A DNA stretch of 64,000 bases from an uncultured Clostridia bacterium (GTDB lineage Bacteria > Bacillota > Clostridia > Saccharofermentanales > Saccharofermentanaceae). Shown here in pieces: positions 24,109 to 33,458 of this stretch. Under the pieces are notes generated by a model. That model was not told where the DNA came from, searched no databases, and was given only the letters and a program-made list of their open reading frames with translations. Location: NCBI GenBank assembly GCA_946407705.1, contig CAMJPC010000005.1, positions 59,725 through 123,724 of the forward strand, read 5' to 3'. Numbering within the stretch: position 1 is the first letter of the stretch; every line of letters begins with the position of its first letter. Both the position numbers and the translations under genes were made by a program.

Positions 24109-25358
24109 GCAATAACGTTTTTGACTGCATTATCATCGGAGCCGGGGCATCCGGTCTGTTTGCCGCTTCAGTGCTAACGAAGATTACTTCCGGTAAGACA
24201 AAGATCCTGTTAATTGACGGTAATGGCAGATGCGGAAAAAAGCTTGCTTTGACCGGAAGCGGAAGATGCAATCTTTCCAACAGGAACGCGTCTGTTGATA
24301 AATATCACACCGACAGTCCCGAAGTGCTAAAAAAGTGCCTTGATTCATTTGATTATAAAGAAGCTGTCGGTTTCTTTGAGGATACTCTGGGTGTTGCGAC
24401 GGTATGTGATGACGGCCTTTACTATCCGGCAACTTACAGGGCTGCTACGGTCATTGATTCTTTGAGGTTCTATCTTGATGAATCCGGCTGTGAATTCAGT
24501 TTCGGCTCCAAGTGCGCTAAGATCTTTGAAAAGGACGGATCTTTTGATGTCATCCTGGAAAACGGCGATAGATTTACAGCAAAGAATCTGATCATCGCAA
24601 CCGGAGGATGCACTTATCCTTCAACGGGTTCGACAGGTTCCGTAAAGACGCTCTTGAAGGAAATTGTTGATACAGAGGATCTTGTCGGCTTTAAGCCTGC
24701 ACTTACTTCACTTAATAGTAAGATGCCCGGTATTAAGGCTCTTGCAGGAATCAGGTGCAGGGGAACGGTTGAGCTTACTGACGGCAGATCTGTTATTGAT
24801 TCATCCGAAGGTGAAGTGATCTTCTCCAAAGAAGGCGGAATCTCAGGTATCTGCGTAATGGATATTTCCGGCAAGGCAGCAGCAATGCTTGATAAGGGCA
24901 TTAAGCCGTCGGTTACAGTTAATCTTCTTGGATTGAGTGAATCCGTGTTGCACAAGATGTTTGAAGACAGACGTGCAAAGTTTGGAGAAAGAAGCATCAC
25001 AGGAGCTCTTACGGGTCTCATGCCACGCGTTCTTTGTGAATTCGTCTGCAGGTATGCTAGTTTAGAACCTTCTTCCATGATGAGCGATCTGAGTGATAAA
25101 GAGATCAATGCCCTCGCAGCTTCGGTTTGTGCATTGAAGATCTCTGTTGACGGATATGGCGGAACTGATAAGGCACAGGTGTCCTCAGGCGGTGTAAAGC
25201 TCGCTTCGATGAAAGAAACCATGCAGTATAAGTCCCATAAAGGCCTCTACATAATCGGTGAGGCATTGAACGTTGACGGCAGATGCGGAGGATATAATCT
25301 CCAGTGGGCATGGTCATCGGCTGCCGCTGCTGCGAAAGGGGTTGCTGCTGATGTTTGA
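24105..25358 (+). CDS. BaiN/HI0933-family flavoprotein
   Basis: This 417-residue FAD protein has an N-terminal Rossmann motif GAGASGLFAAS (12-22), GKKLALTGSGRCNLSN at about 46-61, LIIATGGCTYPSTGSTG at about 165-181, and C-terminal NVDGRCGGYNLQWAWSSA. These are the hallmarks of the aminoacetone oxidase/BaiN family. One family member acts in gut bile acid 7-dehydroxylation, but most have no known substrate and nothing here indicates bile acid metabolism. The next gene, another flavoprotein, begins 8 bases inside its 3' end. Confidence 0.88.
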   Translation: MSNNVFDCIIIGAGASGLFAASVLTKITSGKTKILLIDGNGRCGKKLALTGSGRCNLSNRNASVDKYHTDSPEVLKKCLDSFDYKEAVGFFEDTLGVATVCDDGLYYPATYRAATVIDSLRFYLDESGCEFSFGSKCAKIFEKDGSFDVILENGDRFTAKNLIIATGGCTYPSTGSTGSVKTLLKEIVDTEDLVGFKPALTSLNSKMPGIKALAGIRCRGTVELTDGRSVIDSSEGEVIFSKEGGISGICVMDISGKAAAMLDKGIKPSVTVNLLGLSESVLHKMFEDRRAKFGERSITGALTGLMPRVLCEFVCRYASLEPSSMMSDLSDKEINALAASVCALKISVDGYGGTDKAQVSSGGVKLASMKETMQYKSHKGLYIIGEALNVDGRCGGYNLQWAWSSAAAAAKGVAADV

Positions 25359-26988
25359 GATTGCATTTGAACCCAGGATCGGCGGTCAGGCAATCCCGGA
25401 TTCCGTAAGGATAATGGAAGCCGGACTCAAGTCATCTGACAAGAAACTGATAAAAGCCTGTAAAGCTTGCAAGAACGGTGATTTGAGGCTTGTTATCGAA
25501 AAGCGTTTCATTGACGCGAGAAGAAACAGACTCAAGATCGTTTACAGGTTTGACTTTGTAGACGATGAGACGATAACAAGAAAACAGGATGAGCTTAAAG
25601 AACTTGCCTTCCCACATAAGGAATTCTTCGTTGAGCACGAAGGTGAGTTCGCAAGGCCCGTGGTTGTGGGAACAGGTCCTGCGGGACTTTTTGCTGCCTT
25701 GATACTTGCAAAATACGGTCTCAGACCGATTGTTATCGAGCGCGGACCTGAGATGTCACAGAGAATCGAAGACTGTGATAACTACATGAACGGAAAAGCT
25801 AAACTTAAGCTGAATTCCAATATCCAGTTCGGAGAGGGCGGAGCAGGAACATTCTCTGACGGAAAGCTTTATTCTGGCGTCACATCAGGCCTTAAGGCTT
25901 TTGTTAACCAGATGCTCGTCCTTCACGGCGCCCCTAAAGATATCCTTTACGATGCCCATCCTCATGTGGGAACAGACAAGATCAGAAATATCGTCGTAAA
26001 CGTGAGGAAAGACATAATCTCACTTGGCGGTGAAGTACTTTTTAATACGCTTTTCCAGGGTTACCGGAAAGGGAAGAACGGACTTGAATCCATTACCGTT
26101 CAGGATATGAACGGATCACGCGAGATCAAGTGCTCATCACTGATCCTTGCGATAGGTCATGCGGGAAGAGATACTTTTAAGGCATTAGAGCGTCTTGGAA
26201 TAGCAATGGAACCCAAGCCTTTCTCGGTCGGTGTGCGTATCGAGCATTTAAGAGAAGACATCGACATGGCACAGTACGGGATAGACACAACAACGACGCC
26301 CGATCTTATGGCGGCAAACTATAAGCTTGCCTGTGACACAAAGACCGGCAGAAGGCTCTACACATTCTGTATGTGCCCCGGCGGTACTGTTGTTCCTTCG
26401 CAGACACAGGAGGGAACTGTTTGCACCAATGGAATGAGCGTCAGGTTAAGAGATGATGCCAATTCAAACAGTGCCATTCTTGTTCCGGTCGACGTCAACG
26501 ATTACGGCTTAGGTACTTTAGACGGTATGTATTATCAGGAAGAACTTGAGAAAAAAGCTTTTGCTGCAGGCGGAAGCGATGGTTCTGCACCTGCAATCAG
26601 ATATGAAGACCTGGTAAATGATAAAGTCACGGACAAGTTCGGAAAAGTTGTCCCTTCATATAAACCGGGAATCAGACCGGCTGATTTCAAGGAGATTTTC
26701 CCTGAAGTGATCCTGGATACGCTTAAAGACGGCGTGGCCGAGATGGGAAAGAAAATCAAGGGCTTTGACTGTGCGGACGCCGTTCTCACGGCTGTTGAGA
26801 CTAGAAGTTCGTCTCCCGTAAGGATTTTAAGGGACAGAGAGACCTATCAGAGCGTAAATGTACCCGGAATCTTCCCGTGCGGCGAAGGTGCGGGCTATGC
26901 AGGCGGAATAATGTCTTCGGCAATTGACGGGATAAACTGTGCCAATGCATTGGCGTCTGCTTTGATAAACGGAAGCAAACGGATATAA
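25351..26988 (+). CDS. FAD-dependent dehydrogenase (COG2509 type)
   Basis: This 545-residue protein has an N-terminal ferredoxin-like region (about 1-95), then FAD-binding GTGPAGLFAALILAKYG at 107-123, VIERG, and FGEGGAGTFSDGKLYSG, a family signature. C-terminal blocks include CMCPGGTVVP and GEGAGYAGGIMSSAIDGINCA. The substrate is unknown. I use the ATG at 25351, with AAAGGGG nearby. The open frame extends 78 bases further upstream, but only within the previous gene and without a ribosome site. The overlap with the BaiN-like gene suggests the two flavoproteins are made together. Confidence 0.87.
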   Translation: MFEIAFEPRIGGQAIPDSVRIMEAGLKSSDKKLIKACKACKNGDLRLVIEKRFIDARRNRLKIVYRFDFVDDETITRKQDELKELAFPHKEFFVEHEGEFARPVVVGTGPAGLFAALILAKYGLRPIVIERGPEMSQRIEDCDNYMNGKAKLKLNSNIQFGEGGAGTFSDGKLYSGVTSGLKAFVNQMLVLHGAPKDILYDAHPHVGTDKIRNIVVNVRKDIISLGGEVLFNTLFQGYRKGKNGLESITVQDMNGSREIKCSSLILAIGHAGRDTFKALERLGIAMEPKPFSVGVRIEHLREDIDMAQYGIDTTTTPDLMAANYKLACDTKTGRRLYTFCMCPGGTVVPSQTQEGTVCTNGMSVRLRDDANSNSAILVPVDVNDYGLGTLDGMYYQEELEKKAFAAGGSDGSAPAIRYEDLVNDKVTDKFGKVVPSYKPGIRPADFKEIFPEVILDTLKDGVAEMGKKIKGFDCADAVLTAVETRSSSPVRILRDRETYQSVNVPGIFPCGEGAGYAGGIMSSAIDGINCANALASALINGSKRI

Positions 26989-26989
26989 T
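26962..26989 (+). promoter_or_regulatory. Probable promoter for the ACT/UPF0210 pair
   Basis: TTGATA (26962-26967) and a perfect TATAAT (26984-26989) are separated by 16 bases at the end of the flavoprotein gene, about 36 bases before the next ATG. Confidence 0.55.
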
Positions 26990-27025
26990 TAACTATCACG
27001 AATATAATTACCGGAGGAAATATAT

Positions 27026-27310
27026 ATGGAAAACGAAAAGAACACGGCTGTCGTAACCGTCCTGGGCAAGGACAGGGTAGGCATCATTGCCGGAATCTCA
27101 ACTCTGCTTTTGGAATACGGCATCAATATCAATGATATATCTCAGACCATCCTTGATGACATCTTTACTATGGTCATGCTTGTTGACCTGAAGGACCTTC
27201 AGATCGAGAATTCTGATATTTCCGAGAAACTCGCTAAGCTTGGTGAGGAACTCGGCGTGCAGATCACCATCCAGCACACCGGACTTTTCAATGCAATGCA
27301 TAAAATCTGA
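27026..27310 (+). CDS. ACT domain protein (UPF0237)
   Basis: This 94-residue protein is a single ACT domain. VTVLGKDRVGIIAGISTLLLEYGININDISQ is the ligand-binding loop and first helix, and TMVMLVDL is the third strand. ACT domains usually bind amino acids. CGGAGGA lies before the ATG. It is followed by the UPF0210 gene, a conserved two-gene pairing in Firmicutes and some Gram-negatives. The ACT protein probably regulates or forms a complex with the larger one, but no biochemical function is established. Confidence 0.92.
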   Translation: MENEKNTAVVTVLGKDRVGIIAGISTLLLEYGININDISQTILDDIFTMVMLVDLKDLQIENSDISEKLAKLGEELGVQITIQHTGLFNAMHKI

Positions 27311-27332
27311 TCTTTGAAAGAGATACATTCTT

Positions 27333-28691
27333 ATGATTAACGAATACGAGATAATTGAAACGATGCAGATGTTCAATAAAGAACATCTCGACATCAGGAC
27401 CATCACGATGGGCATCTCTCTGATGGACTGCGCTGCCGCAACGGTAGAAGAGTCCTGCAACAGGATCTACGACAAGATCTGCCGTTATGCTGGAAATCTT
27501 GTTTCCGTCGGTGAGCAGATAAGCAAGAAGTACGGAATCCCGATCATCCATAAGAGAATATCCGTAACACCCATCTCTATCGTAGCCGCTGCCTGCGGTG
27601 CAAAGGATTACACTCCTTTTGCCAAGACTCTCGATAAGGCTGCCAAGACCTGCGGCGTTAACTTCGTCGGCGGTTTCTCGGCTCTTGTCCAGAAAGGATA
27701 TACGAATTCTGACAAGATCCTCATCAATTCAATTCCGGAGGCGCTTGCTTCTACTGAATTCGTTTGCTCCAGCATCAATCTCGCTTCCACGAGAACCGGT
27801 ATCAACATGGATGCCGTACGTGATATGGGTGTGATTATCAAGAAGACTGCTGATGCAACCGCTGACAGGAATGCCATCGGATGCGCCAAGCTCGTTGTTT
27901 TCGCTAACGCTCCTGAAGATAACCCGTTCATGGCCGGAGCTTTCCTTGGCCCCGGCGAGCCTGAATGCGTGATCAATGTCGGTATTTCAGGTCCCGGTGT
28001 TGTTAAGCATGCTCTTGAAGGCGTTAAGGGAAGAGACCTCGGCGTTGTCGCCGAAACCATCAAGAAAGCTGCATTCAAGATCACCAGAGTTGGTGAACTT
28101 GTTGCAAGAGAAGCCTCCGAGAGACTCGGTGTTCCTTTCGGCATCATCGATCTTTCACTTGCTCCGACCCCGGCAGTCGGCGACTCAGTCGCAAGACTTC
28201 TCGAGGAATTCGGACTTGAGACATGCGGAACATGGGGAACCACTGCAGCTCTTGCCATGCTCAACGATGCCGTAAAGAAGGGCGGAATCATGGCATCTTC
28301 TTATGTCGGCGGTCTTTCCGGCGCATTCATTCCCGTATCTGAGGATGAGGGCATGATCGCTGCTGCATTGAGCGGTGAGCTTAAGCTCGAAAAGCTTGAG
28401 GCCATGACATGCGTCTGCTCTGTAGGTCTCGACATGATCGCTATCCCCGGTGATACGACAGCTGAGACCATTTCAGGCATCATCGCTGACGAGATGGCTC
28501 TCGGTACGTTCAATAACAAGACAACTGCCGTAAGGCTCATTCCGGTACCCGGAAAGGGCGTTGGCGACAGCGTAGAATTCGGCGGACTTCTTGGAACGGC
28601 ACCCATCATGCCTGTTAACAAGACATCATGTGCCGACTTCATTCACAGAGGCGGCAGGATCCCTGCGCCCATACATTCCATGCGCAACTAA
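27333..28691 (+). CDS. UPF0210/DUF711 (PFL) family protein
   Basis: This 452-residue protein matches the UPF0210 family throughout: it opens [30 protein letters not shown], contains [40 protein letters not shown] and [13 protein letters not shown], and closes [15 protein letters not shown]. The fold is related to the pyruvate formate-lyase barrel, but the glycyl-radical motif is absent, so a PFL activity should not be assumed. It follows the ACT-domain gene after 22 bases. The function of this conserved pair is unknown. Confidence 0.92.
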   Translation: MINEYEIIETMQMFNKEHLDIRTITMGISLMDCAAATVEESCNRIYDKICRYAGNLVSVGEQISKKYGIPIIHKRISVTPISIVAAACGAKDYTPFAKTLDKAAKTCGVNFVGGFSALVQKGYTNSDKILINSIPEALASTEFVCSSINLASTRTGINMDAVRDMGVIIKKTADATADRNAIGCAKLVVFANAPEDNPFMAGAFLGPGEPECVINVGISGPGVVKHALEGVKGRDLGVVAETIKKAAFKITRVGELVAREASERLGVPFGIIDLSLAPTPAVGDSVARLLEEFGLETCGTWGTTAALAMLNDAVKKGGIMASSYVGGLSGAFIPVSEDEGMIAAALSGELKLEKLEAMTCVCSVGLDMIAIPGDTTAETISGIIADEMALGTFNNKTTAVRLIPVPGKGVGDSVEFGGLLGTAPIMPVNKTSCADFIHRGGRIPAPIHSMRN

Positions 28692-28699
28692 GGTTAATT

Positions 28700-30010
28700 A
28701 TGTGGTACGAAGAATCAGTTTTTTATCAGATATATCCTCTCGGTTTTTGCGGGGCACCTTTTGATAACGACGGCATACTGAATCACAGGATACTTAAGGT
28801 TTTGGATTGGATCCCGCACATGAAGAAACTCGGGATCAATGCCATTTATTTCTCGCCGGTATTCGAATCTGACACTCACGGTTACAATACCCGTGATTAC
28901 GGTCTTATCGATACCAGGCTCGGAACCAATGATGATTTCAAGAAAGTCGTCGATGCTCTCCATAAGGAAGACATCAAAATCGTTCTTGACGGTGTCTTCA
29001 ACCATGTCGGAAGAGGTTTCTGGGCTTTCAGGGACGTTCAGGAAAAGAAATGGGATTCCCCGTACAAAGACTGGTTTCACCTTTCGTTTGACGGCAATTC
29101 CAATTACAACGACGGTTTCTGGTATGAAGGCTGGGAAGGCAACTATGACCTTGTTAAGCTGAATCTCAGAAATCCTGCTGTCATTGACCATTTGCTCGAT
29201 AAGGTCGGTTACTGGATAGACTTTTTCGATATTGACGGCCTCCGTCTCGATGTTGCTTACTGCCTCGACAGGGATTTCCTTGGAAGATTAAGGCAGTTTA
29301 CGGATTCTAAGAAACAGGACTTTTTCCTTTTGGGTGAGGTCCTACACGGTGAATACGGAAGAATGCTCAATGAAATGCATATTCATTCATTGACTAATTA
29401 CCAGTGCTACAAAGGCCTTTATTCCGCATTCAATTCCTGCAACATGTTCGAGATCATGCATTCCCTCATGAGGCTGTTCGGACCTGAGGACTGGACGGTT
29501 GCAAGGGGAGCGCATCTGCTTTCGTTTGCGGACAATCATGACGTAACAAGGATCGCTTCGATCCTCAACGATCCGAAGAAACTTCCTTTGGTTTATACAA
29601 TGGTTTTCACCATGCCGGGAATCCCTTGCGTTTATTACGGCTCCGAGTGGGGAACAAAGGCACGCAAAGAAGAAGGGGATCCCGCGCTCCGCGTAAGCTT
29701 TGATGAACCTTCATGGAATGAACTGACTGATCACATCGCAAAACTTGCTGAAGCGAAAAAGAACAGCCGCGCGCTTAATTACGGCGGCCTCCGTTCCATT
29801 GTTCTTACGAACCAGCAGTGTATCTTTGAGAGAAACAGCGGTGACCAGAGAGTCCTCGTAGCGATCAACATGGATTCAAATCCGTATACTGCGCATTTTG
29901 ACGCAGGCTGCGGTCAGGCTGTTGATCTTCTTACCGGAAAGATCCATGATTTCGGCGGCGGCTCGACACTTGAGCCGTATTCATCCGAAATCTGGCTTAT
30001 GGAACGCTGA
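28700..30010 (+). CDS. GH13 alpha-amylase-family glycosidase (intracellular, cyclomaltodextrinase-like)
   Basis: This 436-residue TIM-barrel enzyme has the conserved GH13 regions: DGVFNHVG (97-104), GLRLDVAY with nucleophile D184, GEVLHG with acid/base E213, and FADNHD with D281. There is no signal peptide, so it acts in the cytosol, probably on maltodextrins or cyclodextrins from glycogen or imported starch. It lacks the N-terminal beta domain of neopullulanases and is short for the family. The start at 28700 lies 8 bases after the UPF0210 stop with an AAGG site; the open frame upstream is inside that gene. It is convergent with argH, and a 6-base-stem hairpin (30007-30022) spans the two stop codons. 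Confidence 0.9.
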   Translation: MWYEESVFYQIYPLGFCGAPFDNDGILNHRILKVLDWIPHMKKLGINAIYFSPVFESDTHGYNTRDYGLIDTRLGTNDDFKKVVDALHKEDIKIVLDGVFNHVGRGFWAFRDVQEKKWDSPYKDWFHLSFDGNSNYNDGFWYEGWEGNYDLVKLNLRNPAVIDHLLDKVGYWIDFFDIDGLRLDVAYCLDRDFLGRLRQFTDSKKQDFFLLGEVLHGEYGRMLNEMHIHSLTNYQCYKGLYSAFNSCNMFEIMHSLMRLFGPEDWTVARGAHLLSFADNHDVTRIASILNDPKKLPLVYTMVFTMPGIPCVYYGSEWGTKARKEEGDPALRVSFDEPSWNELTDHIAKLAEAKKNSRALNYGGLRSIVLTNQQCIFERNSGDQRVLVAINMDSNPYTAHFDAGCGQAVDLLTGKIHDFGGGSTLEPYSSEIWLMER

Positions 30011-30018
30011 TCTAAAGA

Positions 30019-31380
30019 TCAGATGCTTTCGAGATAGCGTTTTACGGTCTCGGGAGCAGGTCCTCCGATAAGTGAACGTCCCTCAACGCATGTCTTAAGA
30101 GAGATTGCGTCAAATACGTCATCTTCGAACGCCGGCGAGAATTCCTTTAAAGTCTCAAGCGGAAGCTTTTCGAGTGAAGTATTGTTCTCGATGCAGTAAT
30201 GAACGAGCTTTCCTGAGATGGCATGAGTCTCTCTGAAGGGAAGACCTTTCTTTACAAGGTAATCAGCGAGGTCAGTCGCATTGGTGAAGCCTTCGAGCGC
30301 CGCAGATTCCATCTTGTCTTTTCTGATGGTCATTGTGCTCATCATGCCCGTGAAAGAAGGGAGAACGCCCTTAATCGTGTCGATTGCATCGAAAAGAGCC
30401 TCCTGAACTTCCTGCATGTCCTTGTTATAGGTGAGGGGAAGACCTTTCATCATGACGAGAAGTGCCACGAGATCTCCGTAGACTCTGCCTGTCTTTCCTC
30501 TGGTAAGCTCTGCAACGTCAGGGTTCTTCTTCTGAGGCATCATTGAAGATCCCGTGGAATAAGCATCGTCAAGCTCATAGAACTTGAATTCCTGTGAACT
30601 GTAGAGGATGATCTCTTCGCTCATCCTTGAAAGGTGGGTCATGAAGATGGAAATCGCGGAAACGAATTCGATCGCGAAATCTCTGTCTGCAACGCCATCA
30701 AGCGAATTGAGAGTTACACCGCCCATGTTAAGAGAAGAAGCGACAGCTTCACGGTCGAGATCATACGTTGTACCTGCCAGAGCGCCGGAACCGAGAGGGG
30801 AGATGTCTGCCCTTGAAGCGGCCTGCTCAAGACGTGCTTTGTCACGTCTGAACATTTCGATGTATGCGGAAAGGTAGTGAGCATATGTAATGGGCTGTGC
30901 TCTCTGAAGGTGCGTGTATCCGGGCATGAATGTCGTAAGGTTGGAAAGAGCCATTTCCTTGAGAGTAAGGATGAGCTTGTCCAGACCTTCCACGATCTCT
31001 TTGGATTCATCGATGAGATAAAGACGCTGGTCCAATGCAACCTGATCGTTTCTGGAACGTCCCGTATGAAGACGCTTTCCTGCGTCACCGATGCGGTTGG
31101 TAAGCTCTTCTTCGATGAACATATGGATGTCTTCGGCATCTGAATCGAAAGTGAGCTTGCCTGATTCAATATCTGCCTCGATCGAAAGAAGACCGGTCCT
31201 TATGTCATCGGCATCTTTCTGTGAGATTATCCCTCTTGAGGCAAGCATGGCGGAATGCGCAATCGAACCTCTGATATCCTGCCTGTACATACGGCAGTCA
31301 AACCTGAGTGATGAATTGTAATCGTTAACATCTTTGTCTGTCGCTTTCTCGAAGCGCCCTGCCCACATTTTCTTAGCCAT
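30019..31380 (-). CDS. argH: Argininosuccinate lyase
   Basis: This 453-residue member of the fumarase/aspartase superfamily splits argininosuccinate into arginine and fumarate. It begins MWAGRFEKATDK after a short lead, contains HTGRSRNDQVALD, the catalytic PGYTHLQRAQP, and the superfamily signature GSSMMPQKKNPD. AAGGAGA lies 7 bases before the ATG. argG lies 600 bases away on the same strand, with a small lipoprotein gene in the opposite direction between them, so argG and argH are separate transcripts here although they often form one operon. Confidence 0.97.
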   Translation of the reverse strand: MAKKMWAGRFEKATDKDVNDYNSSLRFDCRMYRQDIRGSIAHSAMLASRGIISQKDADDIRTGLLSIEADIESGKLTFDSDAEDIHMFIEEELTNRIGDAGKRLHTGRSRNDQVALDQRLYLIDESKEIVEGLDKLILTLKEMALSNLTTFMPGYTHLQRAQPITYAHYLSAYIEMFRRDKARLEQAASRADISPLGSGALAGTTYDLDREAVASSLNMGGVTLNSLDGVADRDFAIEFVSAISIFMTHLSRMSEEIILYSSQEFKFYELDDAYSTGSSMMPQKKNPDVAELTRGKTGRVYGDLVALLVMMKGLPLTYNKDMQEVQEALFDAIDTIKGVLPSFTGMMSTMTIRKDKMESAALEGFTNATDLADYLVKKGLPFRETHAISGKLVHYCIENNTSLEKLPLETLKEFSPAFEDDVFDAISLKTCVEGRSLIGGPAPETVKRYLESI

Positions 31381-31471
31381 GGTTTGGTCTCCTTACCCTT
31401 TGTAAAACACGCTTATTATAGCAAAAATTGTGTTAATATGATTTTACTTATTAACTGTGAGGAGGTATGAC

Positions 31472-31936
31472 ATGCATAAGAGTGCAAGGTTATCCGCGTT
31501 GCTGCCTCTTACATTATTTGCGGCTCTTTTATGCGCCTGTCATGATCCTGCGCAGACTGTTAATACATCAGTTTCTTCCCAGACCGTAAGTTCACAGACG
31601 GTTACTTCTGAAATGAGCGCAACGACCGTTTCTTCGGAAACCACGTCTGATACTTCTGTGACAACCCCTACGGAAACAACGGGTGAGCTGATCCTTACAA
31701 CTCCTTCGGGAACGCCTTCGACCACTCCCGAAAAGCTTAATACCGCAAAAGGCAAATTCAATTACGTTCTTAAGAACAAGTCCTGGAAGTTCGACGGTGA
31801 AATGTACTATCACAAGTATAAGGACGGAACGACCGTCTACTATGACAAGGAAGCCAAATCTTATTTCCTGATCGACAGCAAGGGACAGGGCTGGTATTAC
31901 GATCCTGATCTTAATGATTTCGTCAAAGACGAATAA
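31472..31936 (+). CDS. Small lipoprotein with Ser/Thr-rich linker, unknown function
   Basis: This 155-residue protein has a lipoprotein signal: basic start, hydrophobic stretch and lipobox ending at C23 (LLCAC). A linker very rich in Ser, Thr and Val follows (about 28-80, with repeats of VSSQTV and SETT). It ends in a compact domain of about 65 residues rich in Tyr, Lys and Asp (KFDGEMYYHKYKDGTTVYYDKE). The start at 31472 has GAGGAGG 6 bases upstream. The layout suggests an outer-membrane-leaflet or wall-spanning tether with a small surface domain. I do not recognise the C-terminal domain. It lies alone between argH and argG, oppositely oriented. Confidence 0.75.
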   Translation: MHKSARLSALLPLTLFAALLCACHDPAQTVNTSVSSQTVSSQTVTSEMSATTVSSETTSDTSVTTPTETTGELILTTPSGTPSTTPEKLNTAKGKFNYVLKNKSWKFDGEMYYHKYKDGTTVYYDKEAKSYFLIDSKGQGWYYDPDLNDFVKDE

Positions 31937-31961
31937 AGCCTGCTGATAATAGAATGAAAAA

Positions 31962-31990
31962 GGGCTGCAGTGATGCAGCCCTTCTTATTT
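31962..31990. terminator. Bidirectional terminator between lipoprotein gene and argG
   Basis: A perfect 8-base stem GGGCTGCA/TGCAGCCC (31962-31969 and 31974-31981) with a 4-base loop is followed on the plus strand by TTCTTATTT. On the minus strand, reading out of argG, it is followed by TTTTTCATT. The T run is better for argG. Confidence 0.85.
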
Positions 31991-32005
31991 CAGTTTGAAT
32001 GGAAA

Positions 32006-33220
32006 TCAGAGAAGTCCGTTCTTCTTCTTCATTGCTGCATTGACTTTCATGGGGAGACCGAAGCAGTTGATGAATCCGCCTGCGTCAGCCTGGTTGTATA
32101 CGTCATCAGCCTCGAAAGTAGCGATCTCAGGATCGTAGAGAGAATAAGGAGACTTTGTTCCTGCAGGTGTGCAGTTGCCCTTATAGAGCTTCATCTTAAC
32201 TTCACCTGTAACAGTCTTCTCGGTGTCGTCTACGAATGCTGAGAGAGCTTCTCTGAGAGGGTGGAACCACTGACCGTAGTAAACGAGCTCTGAGAACTTC
32301 TGGGATACGAGATCCTTGTAGTGGAGAGTGTCGCGCTCGATCGTGAGGAGCTCGAGTTCCCTGTGAGCAGCGAAAAGAAGTGTTCCGCCGGGAGTCTCGT
32401 AAACGCCTCTGGACTTCATGCCTACAAGACGGTTCTCAACGATGTCTGCGATGCCTACGCCGTTAGCGCCGGCAACCTTGTTGCAGTACTTGAGAAGGTC
32501 AGCAGGAGAGAGCTTTTGTCCGTCAACTTCAACGGGGATACCCTTCTCGAACTTGATTGTTACATAAGTAGGAGTATCAGGTGCCTTCTCAGGTGAGACC
32601 ATGAGCTCAAGGATCTTGTCGAGGTTAGGCTCGTTTGCGGGATCCTCGAGATCCATACCCTCGTGAGAGAGGTGCCAGAGGTTCTCGTCCTTGGAGTAGT
32701 TGTTCTCCTTGGTAACGGGAACTTCGATGCCGTGAGCAGCTGCGTAGTCGATCTCTTCATCACGTGACTTGATATCCCAGATTCTCCAGGGAGCGAGGAT
32801 CTTCATCTCAGGAGCAAGAGCCTTGATAGAAAGCTCGAATCTTACCTGGTCATTGCCCTTACCGGTGCAGCCGTGAACGATCGTCGTGCAGCCTTCCTTG
32901 CGTGCAACCTCAACGAAGTGCTTAGCAATGAGAGGACGTGCCATGGAAGTGCCAAGGAGGTACTTGCCCTCGTAAACTGCGTTAGCCTTGAGTGTAGGAT
33001 AGACGAAATCTGTAACGAACTCATCTTCGATGTTCTCAACGTAGCACTTTGTAGCGCCGCACTTGAGAGCCTTTGCCTTGAGGTAGTCGTTATCTACGCC
33101 TACGCCGACTTCACCGCAGTAAGCGATGACTTCGCAGTCATAGTGCTCAAGGAGCCAGGGAATGATGATCGATGTGTCCAAACCGCCGGAATAAGCCAGC
33201 AAGAACTTTTCTTTTGCCAT
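32006..33220 (-). CDS. argG: Argininosuccinate synthase
   Basis: This 404-residue enzyme joins citrulline and aspartate using ATP. It has the N-terminal PP-loop [10 protein letters not shown] (about 8-17), [24 protein letters not shown], and MSPVDK-like [10 protein letters not shown] regions. GGAGGTG lies before the ATG. A well-formed promoter (33274-33302) and a probable ArgR operator (33238-33271) precede it, so it is likely repressed by arginine. A terminator follows. Confidence 0.97.
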   Translation of the reverse strand: MAKEKFLLAYSGGLDTSIIIPWLLEHYDCEVIAYCGEVGVGVDNDYLKAKALKCGATKCYVENIEDEFVTDFVYPTLKANAVYEGKYLLGTSMARPLIAKHFVEVARKEGCTTIVHGCTGKGNDQVRFELSIKALAPEMKILAPWRIWDIKSRDEEIDYAAAHGIEVPVTKENNYSKDENLWHLSHEGMDLEDPANEPNLDKILELMVSPEKAPDTPTYVTIKFEKGIPVEVDGQKLSPADLLKYCNKVAGANGVGIADIVENRLVGMKSRGVYETPGGTLLFAAHRELELLTIERDTLHYKDLVSQKFSELVYYGQWFHPLREALSAFVDDTEKTVTGEVKMKLYKGNCTPAGTKSPYSLYDPEIATFEADDVYNQADAGGFINCFGLPMKVNAAMKKKNGLL

Positions 33221-33237
33221 AAGGCACCTCCAAATAT

Positions 33238-33271
33238 TGAATATTTATGCAAGCCGATGTATAAATTGCCA
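33238..33271 (-). promoter_or_regulatory. Probable ARG box pair (ArgR operator) of argG
   Basis: TGAATATTTATGCA at 33238-33251 differs by about one base from the palindromic core TGAATNNNNATTCA of known ARG boxes. A weaker second element (TGTATAAATTGCCA, 33258-33271) begins 20 bases away, close to the usual 21-base spacing of paired boxes. Both lie at or just past the predicted argG transcription start, where a bound repressor would block transcription. The argR gene is not in the window. Confidence 0.5.
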
Positions 33272-33273
33272 AC

Positions 33274-33302
33274 ATATTACTCTTTGTTAATCGCCGAGTC
33301 AA
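33274..33302 (-). promoter_or_regulatory. Sigma-A promoter of argG
   Basis: On the minus strand TTGACT (33302-33297) and TAATAT (33279-33274) are separated by exactly 17 bases. The predicted start is at about 33267, giving a leader of about 45 bases. Confidence 0.75.
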
Positions 33303-33386
33303 TAGGGATTATTGTAAAGTGAGCCCCTAAATAAAACAAGCAAATATATTATAATAATTTTTGTGCATGTTTTTGGACCGCGCGTT

Positions 33387-33415
33387 TTGTAAATGACGTT
33401 CTTTTTGGTTACAAT
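33387..33415 (+). promoter_or_regulatory. Probable promoter for the aminotransferase-htpG run
   Basis: TTGTAA (33387-33392) and TACAAT (33410-33415) are separated by 17 bases, with the coding start 44 bases further on. The rest of the 238-base argG/aminotransferase gap is AT-rich with no gene. Confidence 0.6.
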
Positions 33416-33458
33416 TTCATTGGATATTATTCCTTAATCATAAAGCGGAGATTTTCAG

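Noticed and set aside
24105..25358. Bile acid 7-dehydroxylation gene baiN
   Set aside because: The family resemblance is real, but no other bai genes are nearby and most family members have no such role.
27608..28291. 227-codon minus-strand open frame inside the UPF0210 gene
   Set aside because: Low-complexity Ser/Ala/Pro-rich translation typical of the complement of a real gene with this codon usage.
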